A stretch of DNA of 64,000 nucleotides, taken from NCBI RefSeq assembly GCF_024171605.1, contig NZ_JALKAA010000001.1, forward strand, positions 62,001 to 126,000. The letters run 5' to 3'. The notes under the pieces are model-generated. The model saw only the letters and a program-made list of their open reading frames with translations, searched no databases and was not told the origin of the DNA. A program made the position numbers and the translations under genes. Positions within the stretch are counted from its first letter, which is position 1. Each line of letters starts with the position of its first letter. Positions 53,234 through 61,831 of the stretch are shown here, one piece after another. The stretch is from Pontibacter sp. HSC-36F09 (GTDB lineage Bacteria; Bacteroidota; Bacteroidia; Cytophagales; Hymenobacteraceae).

Positions 53234-54202
53234 TTACTTAGATACGATAGAAGTCTTGCGACGGTTGAATCCTTTGAGTGGATTGTAGCCATTCAGATTC
53301 TTTTGGTAGTAGCCGGTGCCGTCGTAAGCACGTTTTTCCGGGTGCTCTTTGCACTCGGTAGAGCAGGCTCCTTCCAGTTCCCAGCCGCATTTTTCGCAGA
53401 TAGGCACGTGCAGGTTGCACACCGGGTTGGCGCAGTTCACCATGCGGTCTTCCACGGTGCCGCATACGTGGCACTTCGAAATCACCTTCGGGTTTACAGA
53501 GTTCACCTCTACAGCCACACGGTTATCGAACACGTAGCACTTGCCCTCGAAATCTTCGCCGCCGGCTTCTTTGCCATACTTGATAATGCCGCCATGCAGC
53601 TGATATACGTCCTCAAAACCCTGCTCCAGCAAGAAAGCACTGGCTTTTTCGCATTTTATACCACCTGTGCAGTAGGTCAGTATCTTCTTGCCTTTCAACT
53701 CTTCCTTCAGCGTATCGATCCTCTCCGGAAATTCACGGAAGTTCTCGATGTCCAGGGTTACGGCGTTTTTGAAGCGACCCACGCTGTACTCGTAGTCTGA
53801 GCGCATGTCCATTACCACCACATCGTCGCGGTCTTTCATTTCCTTGAACTCCTTCGGCTCCAGGTGTATACCTGTGCGAACGTTCGGGTCGATGTGTAGC
53901 AGGCCGGAGTGTACGATCTCAGCTTTAGTACGCACATGCAACTTGGCAAAAGCGTGTTTGTCTGACTCGTCTACTTTGAAGTCGACTTTAGCGAAGCGCG
54001 GATCGGCTTCTACGATCTCCATGTACTTCTCACAGTCTTCTTTCAGACCGGAAACGGTACCGTTGAGGCCCTCTTTGGAGATGATGATGCGGCCGAGCAG
54101 ATTCAGCTCCAGGCAAAGTAAATGGTGCTCCTCCCGGAACGCTTCTGGGTCTGCTATCGGTGTGTAGCAGTAGTACAGTAGTATGCTGTATGGCTTGTTC
54201 AT
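53234..54202 (-). CDS. trhO: tRNA uridine(34) hydroxylase TrhO (rhodanese family)
   Basis: 322 residues. TrhO (YceA) makes ho5U at wobble position 34 in an O2-dependent way. Landmarks are the N-terminal ferredoxin-like domain (ILLYYCYTPIADPEAFREEH, GRIIISKEGLNGTVSG), the rhodanese domain (VVVMDMRSDYEYSVGRFKNA) and the catalytic Cys loop LTYCTGGIKCEKASAFL. The C-terminal tail carries a zinc-finger-like set of Cys (KCHVCGTVEDRMVNC, ICEKCGWELEG) typical of longer TrhO forms. Monocistronic, ending at the hairpin at 53186. Confidence 0.93.
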   Translation of the reverse strand: MNKPYSILLYYCYTPIADPEAFREEHHLLCLELNLLGRIIISKEGLNGTVSGLKEDCEKYMEIVEADPRFAKVDFKVDESDKHAFAKLHVRTKAEIVHSGLLHIDPNVRTGIHLEPKEFKEMKDRDDVVVMDMRSDYEYSVGRFKNAVTLDIENFREFPERIDTLKEELKGKKILTYCTGGIKCEKASAFLLEQGFEDVYQLHGGIIKYGKEAGGEDFEGKCYVFDNRVAVEVNSVNPKVISKCHVCGTVEDRMVNCANPVCNLHVPICEKCGWELEGACSTECKEHPEKRAYDGTGYYQKNLNGYNPLKGFNRRKTSIVSK

Positions 54203-54280
54203 AACTGCTTAGTTTCGGCTAAGTGTTTGAGTTAAATTGTTTGCCCCTTCGGGGCTATTGTTAAATTGTTGAATTGTTTG

Positions 54281-54315
54281 GTGCACGATTCGTACAGGTC
54301 GCGACCTGTTTCTAC
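54281..54315. repeat. REP-like palindromic repeat, copy B
   Basis: GTGCACGATTCGTACAGGTC followed by GCGACCTGTTTCTAC, in the 265-base spacer between the leftward genes trhO and the acetyltransferase. The core CAGGTCGCGACCTG is a perfect palindrome. Otherwise the spacer holds only a CCCCTTCGGGG mini-hairpin (about 54245) and no gene. Confidence 0.8.
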
Positions 54316-54467
54316 GAACGGGCTTGTTTTTATACCTACCCGACACGACGTCACGGTGTAACGTCGCTGCATTTTAACTTTTCAACCTTCTGCAAATTTC
54401 CTGCTTTTCTTTTTAACCAAAAATGACTTTGGTCAGTTCGGTTTTGGAAAACAGGACAGGTATAAAA

Positions 54468-55103
54468 TTACTTAATCGGAGCGGCCGGGTTGCCGAACAC
54501 AGTGGCTTTGGCGGGCACGTTGGCTACTACTACAGAGCCGGCGCCTATGCGGGCATTTTTACCCACTTTCACACCTGACACGATCACAGCACCTGTACCA
54601 ATAAAGGCACCGTCTTCTACCACCACTTCGGAGTTGATGAGGGCACCTGCACCGATCTGCACGTTGTCCCCGATTTCGGCTTTGGTATCGACCAGCGCAC
54701 GGGATTCGATGACGTTGTTGTTGCCGATTTTGGCGTTGTTGTTTACGATAGCACCTGCACCGATCATGTTGCCGTGGCCCAGCCAGGCAAATTCTGACAC
54801 GGCACTAAACTTATGAATCGCATTGACTGGCACCACTTTGTACTCGTCTTTAAGCATCTTGACAAGGCCTTTGCGGGCGGCTGAGTCCTCTACGGCTACA
54901 AACACATCGCACTTTTTGCCAATCAGTTTCAGGAATTCGCTGTCTTCAGTGCCGCTCATCACCGACACATTGTTCAGTTCCTGCTGCTGCAGGTCCTTGC
55001 TGTCGTCGAGGAAGCAGTACACCACCACGTTGTTGCTGTTGAAAATATCGAGAGCTGCCGTACCCAGTTTCTGGGCACCAAGTATAATTACCGGATTTTG
55101 CAT
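54468..55103 (-). CDS. NeuD/PglD-like sugar O-acetyltransferase
   Basis: 211 residues. An N-terminal Rossmann-like PglD N domain (VIILGAQKLGTAALDIFNSN, VYCFLDDSKDLQQQ) is followed by a left-handed beta-helix of hexapeptide repeats from about residue 100 to 200 (IGAGAIVNNNAKIGNNNVIE, VQIGAGALINSEVVVEDGAF, NARIGAGSVVVANV), ending in FGNPAAPIK. Such enzymes acetylate sugar amines or hydroxyls in glycan or capsule synthesis. The usual N-terminal GxxxGG-like loop appears slightly altered (LGAQKLG). The gene sits downstream of a predicted membrane protein but has its own TACCTTTG box. Confidence 0.85.
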   Translation of the reverse strand: MQNPVIILGAQKLGTAALDIFNSNNVVVYCFLDDSKDLQQQELNNVSVMSGTEDSEFLKLIGKKCDVFVAVEDSAARKGLVKMLKDEYKVVPVNAIHKFSAVSEFAWLGHGNMIGAGAIVNNNAKIGNNNVIESRALVDTKAEIGDNVQIGAGALINSEVVVEDGAFIGTGAVIVSGVKVGKNARIGAGSVVVANVPAKATVFGNPAAPIK

Positions 55104-55123
55104 AGCCTATGTCAAATAAGGTG

Positions 55124-55131
55124 CAAAGGTA
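55124..55131 (-). promoter_or_regulatory. -7 promoter element for NeuD-like gene
   Basis: CAAAGGTA on the plus strand reads TACCTTTG on the minus strand, 21 bases before the start at 55103, in the 40-base gap after the upstream gene. Confidence 0.5.
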
Positions 55132-55143
55132 CGAAGATTAGCG

Positions 55144-56481
55144 CTAATCTGCAGCGATTTGTGCGGGTTCGTCTTCCTCTGGTTGATGCTGACGGACGGG
55201 GAGCAGGTAGCTGAGCAAGTCGCTGTTGGTTTTGCAGAGCAGCAGCAGGTATACCACAAAGGGCAGCACCACCACTCTATACCTGTTCAGCGTACCCAGG
55301 TTCGGCATGCTGTAAGCCAGCAGAACACCCATTGCAAACAGGTATACCAACACCGCTAGCAGCAGGTAACCATAGCGCCATTTTATACGGCCTGCCTCAA
55401 ATAGATCGCGCAAAAAACCAAAGGCCAGCACCAGTAGCAAGGTATTCTCAATCGCTGCCGCAAAGGTGCGGATATTGTAAGCCTCCCAGATAAAAGGCCG
55501 GAACAGCATACCGATGAAAGCCAGTTGCGAGTGTAGTGCAAAGCTCAGGTAGGTGGGTTCCAGAAACGGAAAATCGATGCGTGGTTTGCCTTGCGATGCA
55601 ATTAAGCTCACCTGATAGTTTTGATAGACCACATCGGGCAGGGCCTCCAGGTGCAGGTTGGGGTTAAGCTGCGATCCGAGCCAGGCTATACCTGAAAACA
55701 GCACCAGAAGCGCCACTCCCTTCAATAACCAATGGATGTGCGCCAGTTTCGCACTGTAAAAAATCAACCGCACTAACAGGGCCAGGGCGACCAGCAGCAC
55801 CAGCGCCACCGCCACAAAGTACTTCACGAGCCAGATCAGGTATAACCCCACCACTGCCAGCAACAGGTATAGCAACGGCTTGGATTTCGCGAACAGCAGG
55901 TATAGACTACTACCCAGCAATAGCCCCATACCGCCCAGCACTATACTTTCTTTGAGCACGCCCGACGACCAGAATACCACTGACGGGAATAGCAGAAAAG
56001 CCACTACGGCAGGTATAGCGGTGTTGGCAAAATAGCGGGCAATCGCATTCACAAAAAACCAGAGCCCCGCAAAACTGAACAGTGACAGGTATAGCGAACT
56101 GATGTAATAGTTACCGTTGGTAAGCAGCAGGGGCACACTCAGCAAGCGCGGCATGTTCCAGGCACTTTCGTAAAAAGGCTTTTGCAGCCCTTGCAGCGGA
56201 GTGCCCGTTGGGTCGTTAAAAAAAAGATAATGCAGATAAGTGCTTAAACCTTGCTCGCGTGCCAGGTCAGTTATCAGGAGGGCGCGTTGGTAGTAGAGTT
56301 GCGTATCGCCCTTGTCATACACATAAAAGCTGAGCACCCCGATAAGCAGTCCGCAGGCGAGCTTAAAGAGCAGGGTCGGGAAGAAGAACGGACGTAGTTT
56401 TTCATTCCAGTTCTGCTTCCAGAGCCACCACACCAGCCCGACCAGCACCAGCAGGTTCAGGCTGTAAATTAGTATACTCAC
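55144..56481 (-). CDS. Polytopic membrane protein, unknown function
   Basis: 445 residues with about ten to twelve hydrophobic segments: near residues 3-20, 30-50, 115-150, 165-230 (two or three), 240-265, and a C-terminal group 310-415. The last 25 residues are soluble and acidic. There are no recognisable catalytic motifs, but a large extracytoplasmic loop follows the second helix (YDKGDTQLYYQRALLITDLA), and the overall layout recalls glycosyltransferase-like or polymerase-like membrane enzymes. That likeness is weak. Its start overlaps the DUF2851 stop as ATGA, so the two are translationally coupled. Confidence 0.72.
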   Translation of the reverse strand: MSILIYSLNLLVLVGLVWWLWKQNWNEKLRPFFFPTLLFKLACGLLIGVLSFYVYDKGDTQLYYQRALLITDLAREQGLSTYLHYLFFNDPTGTPLQGLQKPFYESAWNMPRLLSVPLLLTNGNYYISSLYLSLFSFAGLWFFVNAIARYFANTAIPAVVAFLLFPSVVFWSSGVLKESIVLGGMGLLLGSSLYLLFAKSKPLLYLLLAVVGLYLIWLVKYFVAVALVLLVALALLVRLIFYSAKLAHIHWLLKGVALLVLFSGIAWLGSQLNPNLHLEALPDVVYQNYQVSLIASQGKPRIDFPFLEPTYLSFALHSQLAFIGMLFRPFIWEAYNIRTFAAAIENTLLLVLAFGFLRDLFEAGRIKWRYGYLLLAVLVYLFAMGVLLAYSMPNLGTLNRYRVVVLPFVVYLLLLCKTNSDLLSYLLPVRQHQPEEDEPAQIAAD

Positions 56482-57791
56482 GAAGTTGGTATATTTTGCT
56501 TCATAATCTTGTTGCCGATGGCGCAGCGCAGGCAGTTTACCGGCTGGCAGTAGCGTTTGTAGAGTCCGAGCGCAGCCTGGTTATCGGCAGCGGAGGCGGC
56601 CTTCCAGCCCAGTTCCTCGTACTGCCGCGTGATGCGGTTGCTGGCTTCTTTCCCCTTTTCGAGCAGGTCCACCGCTTTATCCAGATGCTCTAGTTGCCCC
56701 GTATGCACAGCATAAGCTGCTAACAAAGGCGCTGCCACATTAATGGTCAGGTTCTGCGCGCTCGACTTGCCCAGTTGCACCTGCACCGCCTTCGACTCTG
56801 CCCCAAAGGTATAATGTTTTTGCCAATATGCCGACACCGGCGCCTGCCACAGCGCATCGTAGTTTCTGGCTCCCTCGGTTTGGATGATGGTGGAAAACAG
56901 GCTTTTGTGCTTGTGCAGCAGCGCGGCCAGTTGCGCCAGCCGCACGGTTGGAAAATTAGCAGGGCGCATGCGCAGAAAATTCCAGTGATGGCGCTGTATA
57001 GCCAAATCCTGCAGGTTGTATTTGCGGCTCAGATAGGTATACTCTCTGACCAATGTGGTGCTGTACTCGTCTGCAGGCACCGCCAGAAAACCTGCCTGCC
57101 CGAACAGCAGAGCCTCCAGCTGAAATAAATCGTGCTGGTGTTTGCGCACCACCTGCATAGGCAGCGCTCGCGCCAATCGCTCAAAAGAATCCTGGTTAAT
57201 TTTGAACCCAAAGCCTTTGCATAGCACCTGAAAAGCAGTGGCTTCCCAGTCGTTGTTGAGCTGGCGGTATACCTGCAGCACTTCTTCCCCTTTCAGCTCC
57301 AGCCGTTCGGTGAGGGCACGCCCCAGCATCATGGTTTTGGTTATGTCGGGTACGTGCGGCCAGAAGCTGGCGCAAGGTATAGCAAACGGTGCGCGTCGCA
57401 GTTGTTCGTAGGTATAGAGCAGGGCCGTGTTTACGCGGTTTTTCAACTCGATAGTAGGTATAGCCGTGCCATCAGTCCGCTTCACAGGTTCATCGGCTTC
57501 CCATACCACATGCAGCACCACCTGGTTATACTTAAAGTCGAGCTGATGTTGGTGCCGTCGCCAGTCCGAGCCGCGCAGGTGTATCTCTACGCTACCCGAC
57601 CACTCCACCTCTCCTACCCGGACAATCGCCTCCTTGAAATCAGGACCCGCATCCGTGTTATACATACCCACACGCAGCACCTGCACCAGCTCCCCTTCTA
57701 CTGTATACAAATCCGTTTTGTCGAAATACTGATGCTGCCAGATGTAGTGCAAGAACTCTTCTTTCATGGGTGGTAGTTGTGGGTTGGACAA
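56478..57791 (-). CDS. DUF2851 family protein
   Basis: 437 residues. The N-terminus KEEFLHYIWQHQYFDKTDLY with GEVEWSGSVEIHLRGSDW and the following block HQLDFKYNQVVLHVVWEADE are the family signature of DUF2851. A mostly helical region follows (residues about 160-400), and near the C-terminus YCQPVNCLRCAIG contains a CxxC. The function of DUF2851 is not known; it has been seen next to DNA-processing genes in other genomes, which is not the case here. It is the first gene of a unit with the membrane protein at 55144 (ATGA overlap). Upstream lies the inverted REP pair. Confidence 0.85.
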   Translation of the reverse strand: MSNPQLPPMKEEFLHYIWQHQYFDKTDLYTVEGELVQVLRVGMYNTDAGPDFKEAIVRVGEVEWSGSVEIHLRGSDWRRHQHQLDFKYNQVVLHVVWEADEPVKRTDGTAIPTIELKNRVNTALLYTYEQLRRAPFAIPCASFWPHVPDITKTMMLGRALTERLELKGEEVLQVYRQLNNDWEATAFQVLCKGFGFKINQDSFERLARALPMQVVRKHQHDLFQLEALLFGQAGFLAVPADEYSTTLVREYTYLSRKYNLQDLAIQRHHWNFLRMRPANFPTVRLAQLAALLHKHKSLFSTIIQTEGARNYDALWQAPVSAYWQKHYTFGAESKAVQVQLGKSSAQNLTINVAAPLLAAYAVHTGQLEHLDKAVDLLEKGKEASNRITRQYEELGWKAASAADNQAALGLYKRYCQPVNCLRCAIGNKIMKQNIPTS

Positions 57792-57822
57792 GAATACGAA
57801 GTCAGCGTTCGGAGGTTAATAT

Positions 57823-57990
57823 GTAGGGACAGGTCGCGGCCTGTCCAGGAAATAGCTGCTCTATAAGCAGGAACTGCAGGTCCAACAGCGACAACCATCA
57901 AAAAATGGATTGGGCAAACAATTGACGATGCACATATTCTTGTATTCGATTGCCGGTGCACGATTCGGACAGGCCGCGATCTGTCCCTAC
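57823..57990. repeat. REPIN-like inverted pair, copies C and D
   Basis: Copy C GTAGGGACAGGTCGCGGCCT (57823 on, ending GTCC at 57846) and copy D (57956-57990, ending GCGATCTGTCCCTAC) are head-to-head versions of the same repeat: 24-base ends match as an inverted repeat with one mismatch, around 120 bases of unique sequence. Each arm is also palindromic on its own. The whole lies between divergent DUF2851 and ABC-F genes. Confidence 0.8.
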
Positions 57991-58029
57991 AAATCACAAC
58001 TCTCAAATCCCTAAACTCCCAAACTTTCG

Positions 58030-58037
58030 TATCTTTG
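58030..58037 (+). promoter_or_regulatory. -7 promoter element for ABC-F gene
   Basis: TATCTTTG fits TAnnTTTG 21 bases before the ATG at 58059. There is no recognisable -33 box. Confidence 0.5.
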
Positions 58038-58058
58038 CAGCCTTAAAATTAAACGATT

Positions 58059-59702
58059 ATGATTTCAGTTGACGCGGTGAGCGTGGAGTTCAATGGTGCG
58101 GCCCTTTTCAGCAATGTTTCTTTCAACATCAACGAAAACGACCGCATTGCCCTCATGGGAAAAAATGGAGCGGGTAAGTCTACGCTGCTCAAAATTATAG
58201 CAGGCGCCAGTAAGCCGACCCGTGGCAAGGTATCGGCACCGAAGGATGCTGTGATCGCCTACCTGCCGCAGCACCTGCTTACCGAAGACAACTGCACCGT
58301 GTTCGAGGAGGCCTCTAAAGCCTTTGCCAAAGTGCTCGACATGAAAAAGCAGATGGATGCCCTCAATGCCGAGCTGGAGACCCGCACCGACTACGACTCT
58401 GATGACTACTATAAAATCATCGAGCAGGTATCGGAACTGGGCGAAAAATACTACTCCATTGAGGAGATCAACTTCGATGCCGAGGTAGAGGTTACGCTCA
58501 AAGGACTTGGCTTTAGCCGCGAAGATTTCACGCGTTCTACCACCGAGTTCAGCGGTGGCTGGCGCATGCGCATCGAACTGGCTAAGATTCTGCTTCAGAA
58601 GCCGGACCTGATCCTGCTCGACGAACCGACCAACCACCTCGACATTGAGTCCATTCAGTGGCTGGAGGATTTCCTTGTGAATAACGCCAAGGCAGTGATC
58701 GTGATCTCGCACGACAAGACCTTCGTGGACAATATCACCAACCGCACCATTGAGGTGACGATGGGCCGCATTTACGACTACAAGGTTACGTACAGCCAAT
58801 ACCTGCAGCTGCGCAAAGAGCGCCGCGAGCAGCAGCAAAAGCAGTTTGACGACCAGCAGAAAGAAATAGCCGATATCCAGACCTTTATTGACCGCTTCAA
58901 GGGCACCTATTCTAAAACCCTGCAGGTACAGTCACGGGTGAAGATGCTCGAGAAGATGGAGATCGTGGAAGTGGACGAAGTGGATACTTCGGCTCTGAAC
59001 GTCAAGTTCCCACCAGCGCCCCGCTCGGGCAACTATCCGGTTATCGTGGAGGAGCTGACCAAAAAGTACGGTGACTATACCGTGTTCAAAGACGCTTCCA
59101 TGACGATTAACCGGGGCGAGAAAGTAGCCTTTGTGGGTAAGAACGGCGAGGGCAAGTCTACGATGGTGAAAGCCATCATGGGTGAGATCGATTTTGAAGG
59201 CAAGCTGCAATTGGGTCACAACTGCCTGATTGGCTACTTTGCCCAGAACCAGGCCGCCCTGCTCGATGGTGAACTGACCGTATTCCAGACCATCGACGAG
59301 ATTGCCGTGGGCGATGCCCGAACACGTGTAAAGGACCTGCTGGGTGCCTTCATGTTCAGCGGCGACACCATCGAGAAAAAAGTAAAGGTGCTCTCGGGTG
59401 GTGAGAAGACGCGACTGGCCATGATCAAGCTGTTGCTGCAACCGGTGAACCTGCTCATCCTTGACGAACCGACCAACCACCTCGACATTAAGACCAAAGA
59501 CATCCTGAAAGATGCGTTGAAAGCCTTCGACGGCACGATCATACTCGTATCACACGACCGCGACTTCCTCGACGGACTGGCTGATAAGGTATTTGAGTTT
59601 GGCAACAAACGCGTGCGCGAGCACTTCGAGAACATCAACGGCTTCCTCAAAAACAAGAAAATGGAAAACCTGCGGGAGATAGAACGCACCGTTGCCAAGT
59701 AA
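58059..59702 (+). CDS. ABC-F family ATPase (ribosome-associated)
   Basis: 547 residues with two ABC cassettes and no membrane segments. Cassette 1 has Walker A GKNGAGKST, signature TEFSGGWRMRIELAK, Walker B LILLDEPTNHLD; cassette 2 has GKNGEGKST, VLSGGEKTRLAMIKL and LLILDEPTNHLDI. A charged linker (about 245-305, RKERREQQQKQFDDQ) joins them. ABC-F proteins act on the ribosome E site, some protecting against antibiotics, some easing stalled translation. The sequence is of the common YbiT/EttA-like housekeeping type; resistance is not indicated. It ends at a strong terminator. Confidence 0.92.
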   Translation: MISVDAVSVEFNGAALFSNVSFNINENDRIALMGKNGAGKSTLLKIIAGASKPTRGKVSAPKDAVIAYLPQHLLTEDNCTVFEEASKAFAKVLDMKKQMDALNAELETRTDYDSDDYYKIIEQVSELGEKYYSIEEINFDAEVEVTLKGLGFSREDFTRSTTEFSGGWRMRIELAKILLQKPDLILLDEPTNHLDIESIQWLEDFLVNNAKAVIVISHDKTFVDNITNRTIEVTMGRIYDYKVTYSQYLQLRKERREQQQKQFDDQQKEIADIQTFIDRFKGTYSKTLQVQSRVKMLEKMEIVEVDEVDTSALNVKFPPAPRSGNYPVIVEELTKKYGDYTVFKDASMTINRGEKVAFVGKNGEGKSTMVKAIMGEIDFEGKLQLGHNCLIGYFAQNQAALLDGELTVFQTIDEIAVGDARTRVKDLLGAFMFSGDTIEKKVKVLSGGEKTRLAMIKLLLQPVNLLILDEPTNHLDIKTKDILKDALKAFDGTIILVSHDRDFLDGLADKVFEFGNKRVREHFENINGFLKNKKMENLREIERTVAK

Positions 59703-59708
59703 TACACC

Positions 59709-59738
59709 AAGCCCCGGTCAAGAAGCCGGGGCTTTTTT
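59709..59738 (+). terminator. Intrinsic terminator after ABC-F gene
   Basis: Arms AAGCCCCGG (59709-59717) and CCGGGGCTT (59726-59734) followed by a T run, seven bases after the stop codon. Confidence 0.92.
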
Positions 59739-59793
59739 GTGAACCGCTATACCCTGTGGCAACTCTTAAAAGGCTCAGCAGTATGCAATTCAG

Positions 59794-60888
59794 ATGAAGG
59801 TGCAAATCAAGCAAATTATAAGCGCAGAGGCGAGGGCACTGTTCGAACTTAAGAAAACCGAGCGGCTCTGGCACATCCCTTTGCTGGCTTCTTTGTGCAC
59901 CGGCCTGCCCCTGCTGGCAGGCTATGCCATTGGTCGCCTCGACTTTGGTATACTGGGCTGTATTGGGGGCCTGGTGATCCTATACCTGCCGACCCATGCC
60001 ACGTTGGCCCATCGCATGATCACGCTGATCGCCTGTTGTTTTGGCTTTATGGTGTCCTTTGCCACCGGAATCAGTTTCAGCTTTAATCCCTATGCCTCTT
60101 CGCTTGCCATCGGCTTGTTTGCGCTGGGAATGCACTGGGTGGCAAATTATTTTGCCATGAAACCGCCTGGCAGCTTCTTCTTTATCATGATCGCCTCCAT
60201 TGCCAGTGTCATGCCCTTCGAGCTGGAGAATATCCCGACTCGCATCGGCTTGATAAGCATCGGCACGATGCTGGCCTGTCTGCTGGCTTTTTTCTACAGC
60301 CTGCTCATGCTCCGGAATCAAAAACCTGTGACTGAGTTGCTGGTTGTACGGAAGAGCGTTTACTCCAACCTGGTCGAGTCTGTGGTGGTAGGCGTGTTTA
60401 TGGGGGCATCGCTAATTACCGGTCACTTGCTGCAACTGGAAAACCCTTACTGGGTACCAATTTCCTGCCTGGCCGTTATGCAGGGAGTGAGTTTGCGCCA
60501 CGTGTGGCAGCGCAGCTTTCAGCGTATAGCGGGCACTTTCCTGGGTATGGGGCTCGCTTGGCTATTGCTGTCCTATACTACCACACCACTGTCGCTTTGC
60601 CTTGGCATTATTGCTTTGCAGTTTATCATTGAGATGCTCGTGGTGCGGCACTACGGATTGGCCGTAATTTTCATTACGCCCATGACCCTCTTTCTGGCGG
60701 AAGCTGGCAGCGCCATGACAGCAGATCCCAATGCGCTCATCTACACCCGCTTCGTGGACATCGTGCTGGGGAGTCTGATCGGAGCTGTTGGTGGCGTGTT
60801 CTTATATCACCAGAAACTACGGCACAATGCGGTGCGGCAGCTTCGGAAAACTCGTGTTGCAATTTTGAGAAAGGAAAGGTGGGGTTAG
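59794..60888 (+). CDS. FUSC family membrane protein
   Basis: 364 residues, with two groups of about five to six membrane helices: one at about 28-175 (LLASLCTGLPLLAGYAIG, LGCIGGLVILYLPTHATLAH) and one from about 195 to 345 (SVVVGVFMGASLITGHLLQL, NPYWVPISCLAVMQGVSLRH). The duplicated form and the motif YWVPISCLAVMQG with a following Arg/His are typical of FUSC proteins, relatives of fusaric acid exporters and aromatic acid efflux pumps. No HlyD-type partner is adjacent, so substrate and energy source are unknown. The 3' end is 26 bases from the convergent broken lipoprotein gene. Confidence 0.82.
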   Translation: MKVQIKQIISAEARALFELKKTERLWHIPLLASLCTGLPLLAGYAIGRLDFGILGCIGGLVILYLPTHATLAHRMITLIACCFGFMVSFATGISFSFNPYASSLAIGLFALGMHWVANYFAMKPPGSFFFIMIASIASVMPFELENIPTRIGLISIGTMLACLLAFFYSLLMLRNQKPVTELLVVRKSVYSNLVESVVVGVFMGASLITGHLLQLENPYWVPISCLAVMQGVSLRHVWQRSFQRIAGTFLGMGLAWLLLSYTTTPLSLCLGIIALQFIIEMLVVRHYGLAVIFITPMTLFLAEAGSAMTADPNALIYTRFVDIVLGSLIGAVGGVFLYHQKLRHNAVRQLRKTRVAILRKERWG

Positions 60889-60914
60889 TGGTGTGATTGC
60901 CGGAATTAACCTGC

Positions 60915-61484
60915 TTATTGATAAGGTATAAAGCATACGTCCTTAAAACTTCCGGCAACCTGTATTGTATCGCCCAAGCCATTCTTATGGTTTTTTACGG
61001 CTTTGAAATGGAAATCTCCGGACACTTTTTTCTTTGACCTGTTGAAGCTGATTATTCTTATCTGGCCTTCAGGATCATTTTCCAGCATCATATAAGTGTA
61101 CGCTTCGCTGATAATGGCCCCTTGCCCTGCCTGTACAGCGCATTTCTCAAAGCTCTCATCAGCAGTTCTACAGTTTAGATACTCGGTTTTCTTTTTGAAT
61201 GTGGTAACAAAGGCTGCGTCGGGAGTTGAACCGATCAAATGCCAGTTCTCCATGAACATGGCAAGGTATAAGGTGTCGTTACCAACCAGACTAAAGAGAT
61301 CTAACCGAAGCCTTTTATCCCGCTCCATGAAAGCAGCACGCGGGCTCGAAGCTCAGTAAGGAGCTCCATTAATCGAGAGCTCCGTCTGTCCACACGCGCT
61401 CGGCGCATTATCTTCGTCACTGCATCCGAACCCTGGAAGCACCAGCAATACAAAAAATAGTATCCTGCCTGTTATTTTTCTCAT
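60915..61484 (-). pseudogene. Lipoprotein gene interrupted by an in-frame TGA
   Basis: From the ATG at 61484 the frame encodes a lipoprotein signal (MRKITGRILFFVLLVLPGFG then Cys-Ser), continues TACGQTELSINGAPY-like for 43 residues, meets TGA at 61355-61353 and then goes on in the same frame as ASSPRAAF followed by a 137-residue open stretch (from the ATG at 61328) ending in GSFKDVCFIPYQ. Together about 189 codons. The signal, the stop and the continuation in one frame show a single gene broken by a nonsense change, most simply TGG to TGA. The mature part looks like small DUF6252-type lipoproteins (name uncertain). The downstream ATG could still be read, but would lack export. Confidence 0.75.
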
Positions 61485-61534
61485 CAACGTTCGTTTGGAA
61501 AATCTAGATTATAATGCTGCTGCTAACGTCTTGA

Positions 61535-61729
61535 TTAAGCCTTGCACTGAGTGTCTGTTGCTGCATCATAACCCACCACATACGGTTCGCCACCAGTTAT
61601 CTCCATCTCGCTCAGTGACCACATTTTTTTAGGGTTTGCTTCCAGTTTTGCCTGTACCTTAGCCCAATCTATAGTTTTGTGGCGGTTCATGCTTTTCTCG
61701 AAACGGGTTTTTAATGTCTGGAGTAGTTC
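61535..61729 (-). pseudogene. DUF4256 gene remnant (N-terminal part)
   Basis: Minus-strand frame from 61729 reads ELLQTLKTRFEKS, then the ATG at 61690 with MNRHKTIDWAKVQAKLEANP, KKMWSLSEMEITGGEP and YVVGYDA, closely like the N-terminal part of DUF4256 proteins. It then diverges and stops at 61535 after about 51 residues, where a full family member would continue for more than 100. In-frame stops also lie just before ELLQ, so the natural start is lost. It is a two-ended fragment. Family recognition is from memory of the conserved block. Confidence 0.7.
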
Positions 61730-61831
61730 CTAGTTTTATGCTGGTTGTAGCTCATTTTTTAATTGCCATAGTTTACCTCGATTAAGAATATCAAGTATAA
61801 AGTGAATTGAAAAATAATTCACATATGCAAA

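Noticed and set aside
61353..61355. TGA read as selenocysteine or as Trp
   Set aside because: No SECIS-like hairpin was recognised after it, other genes in the window end with normal TGA stops, and the neighbourhood is full of broken genes.
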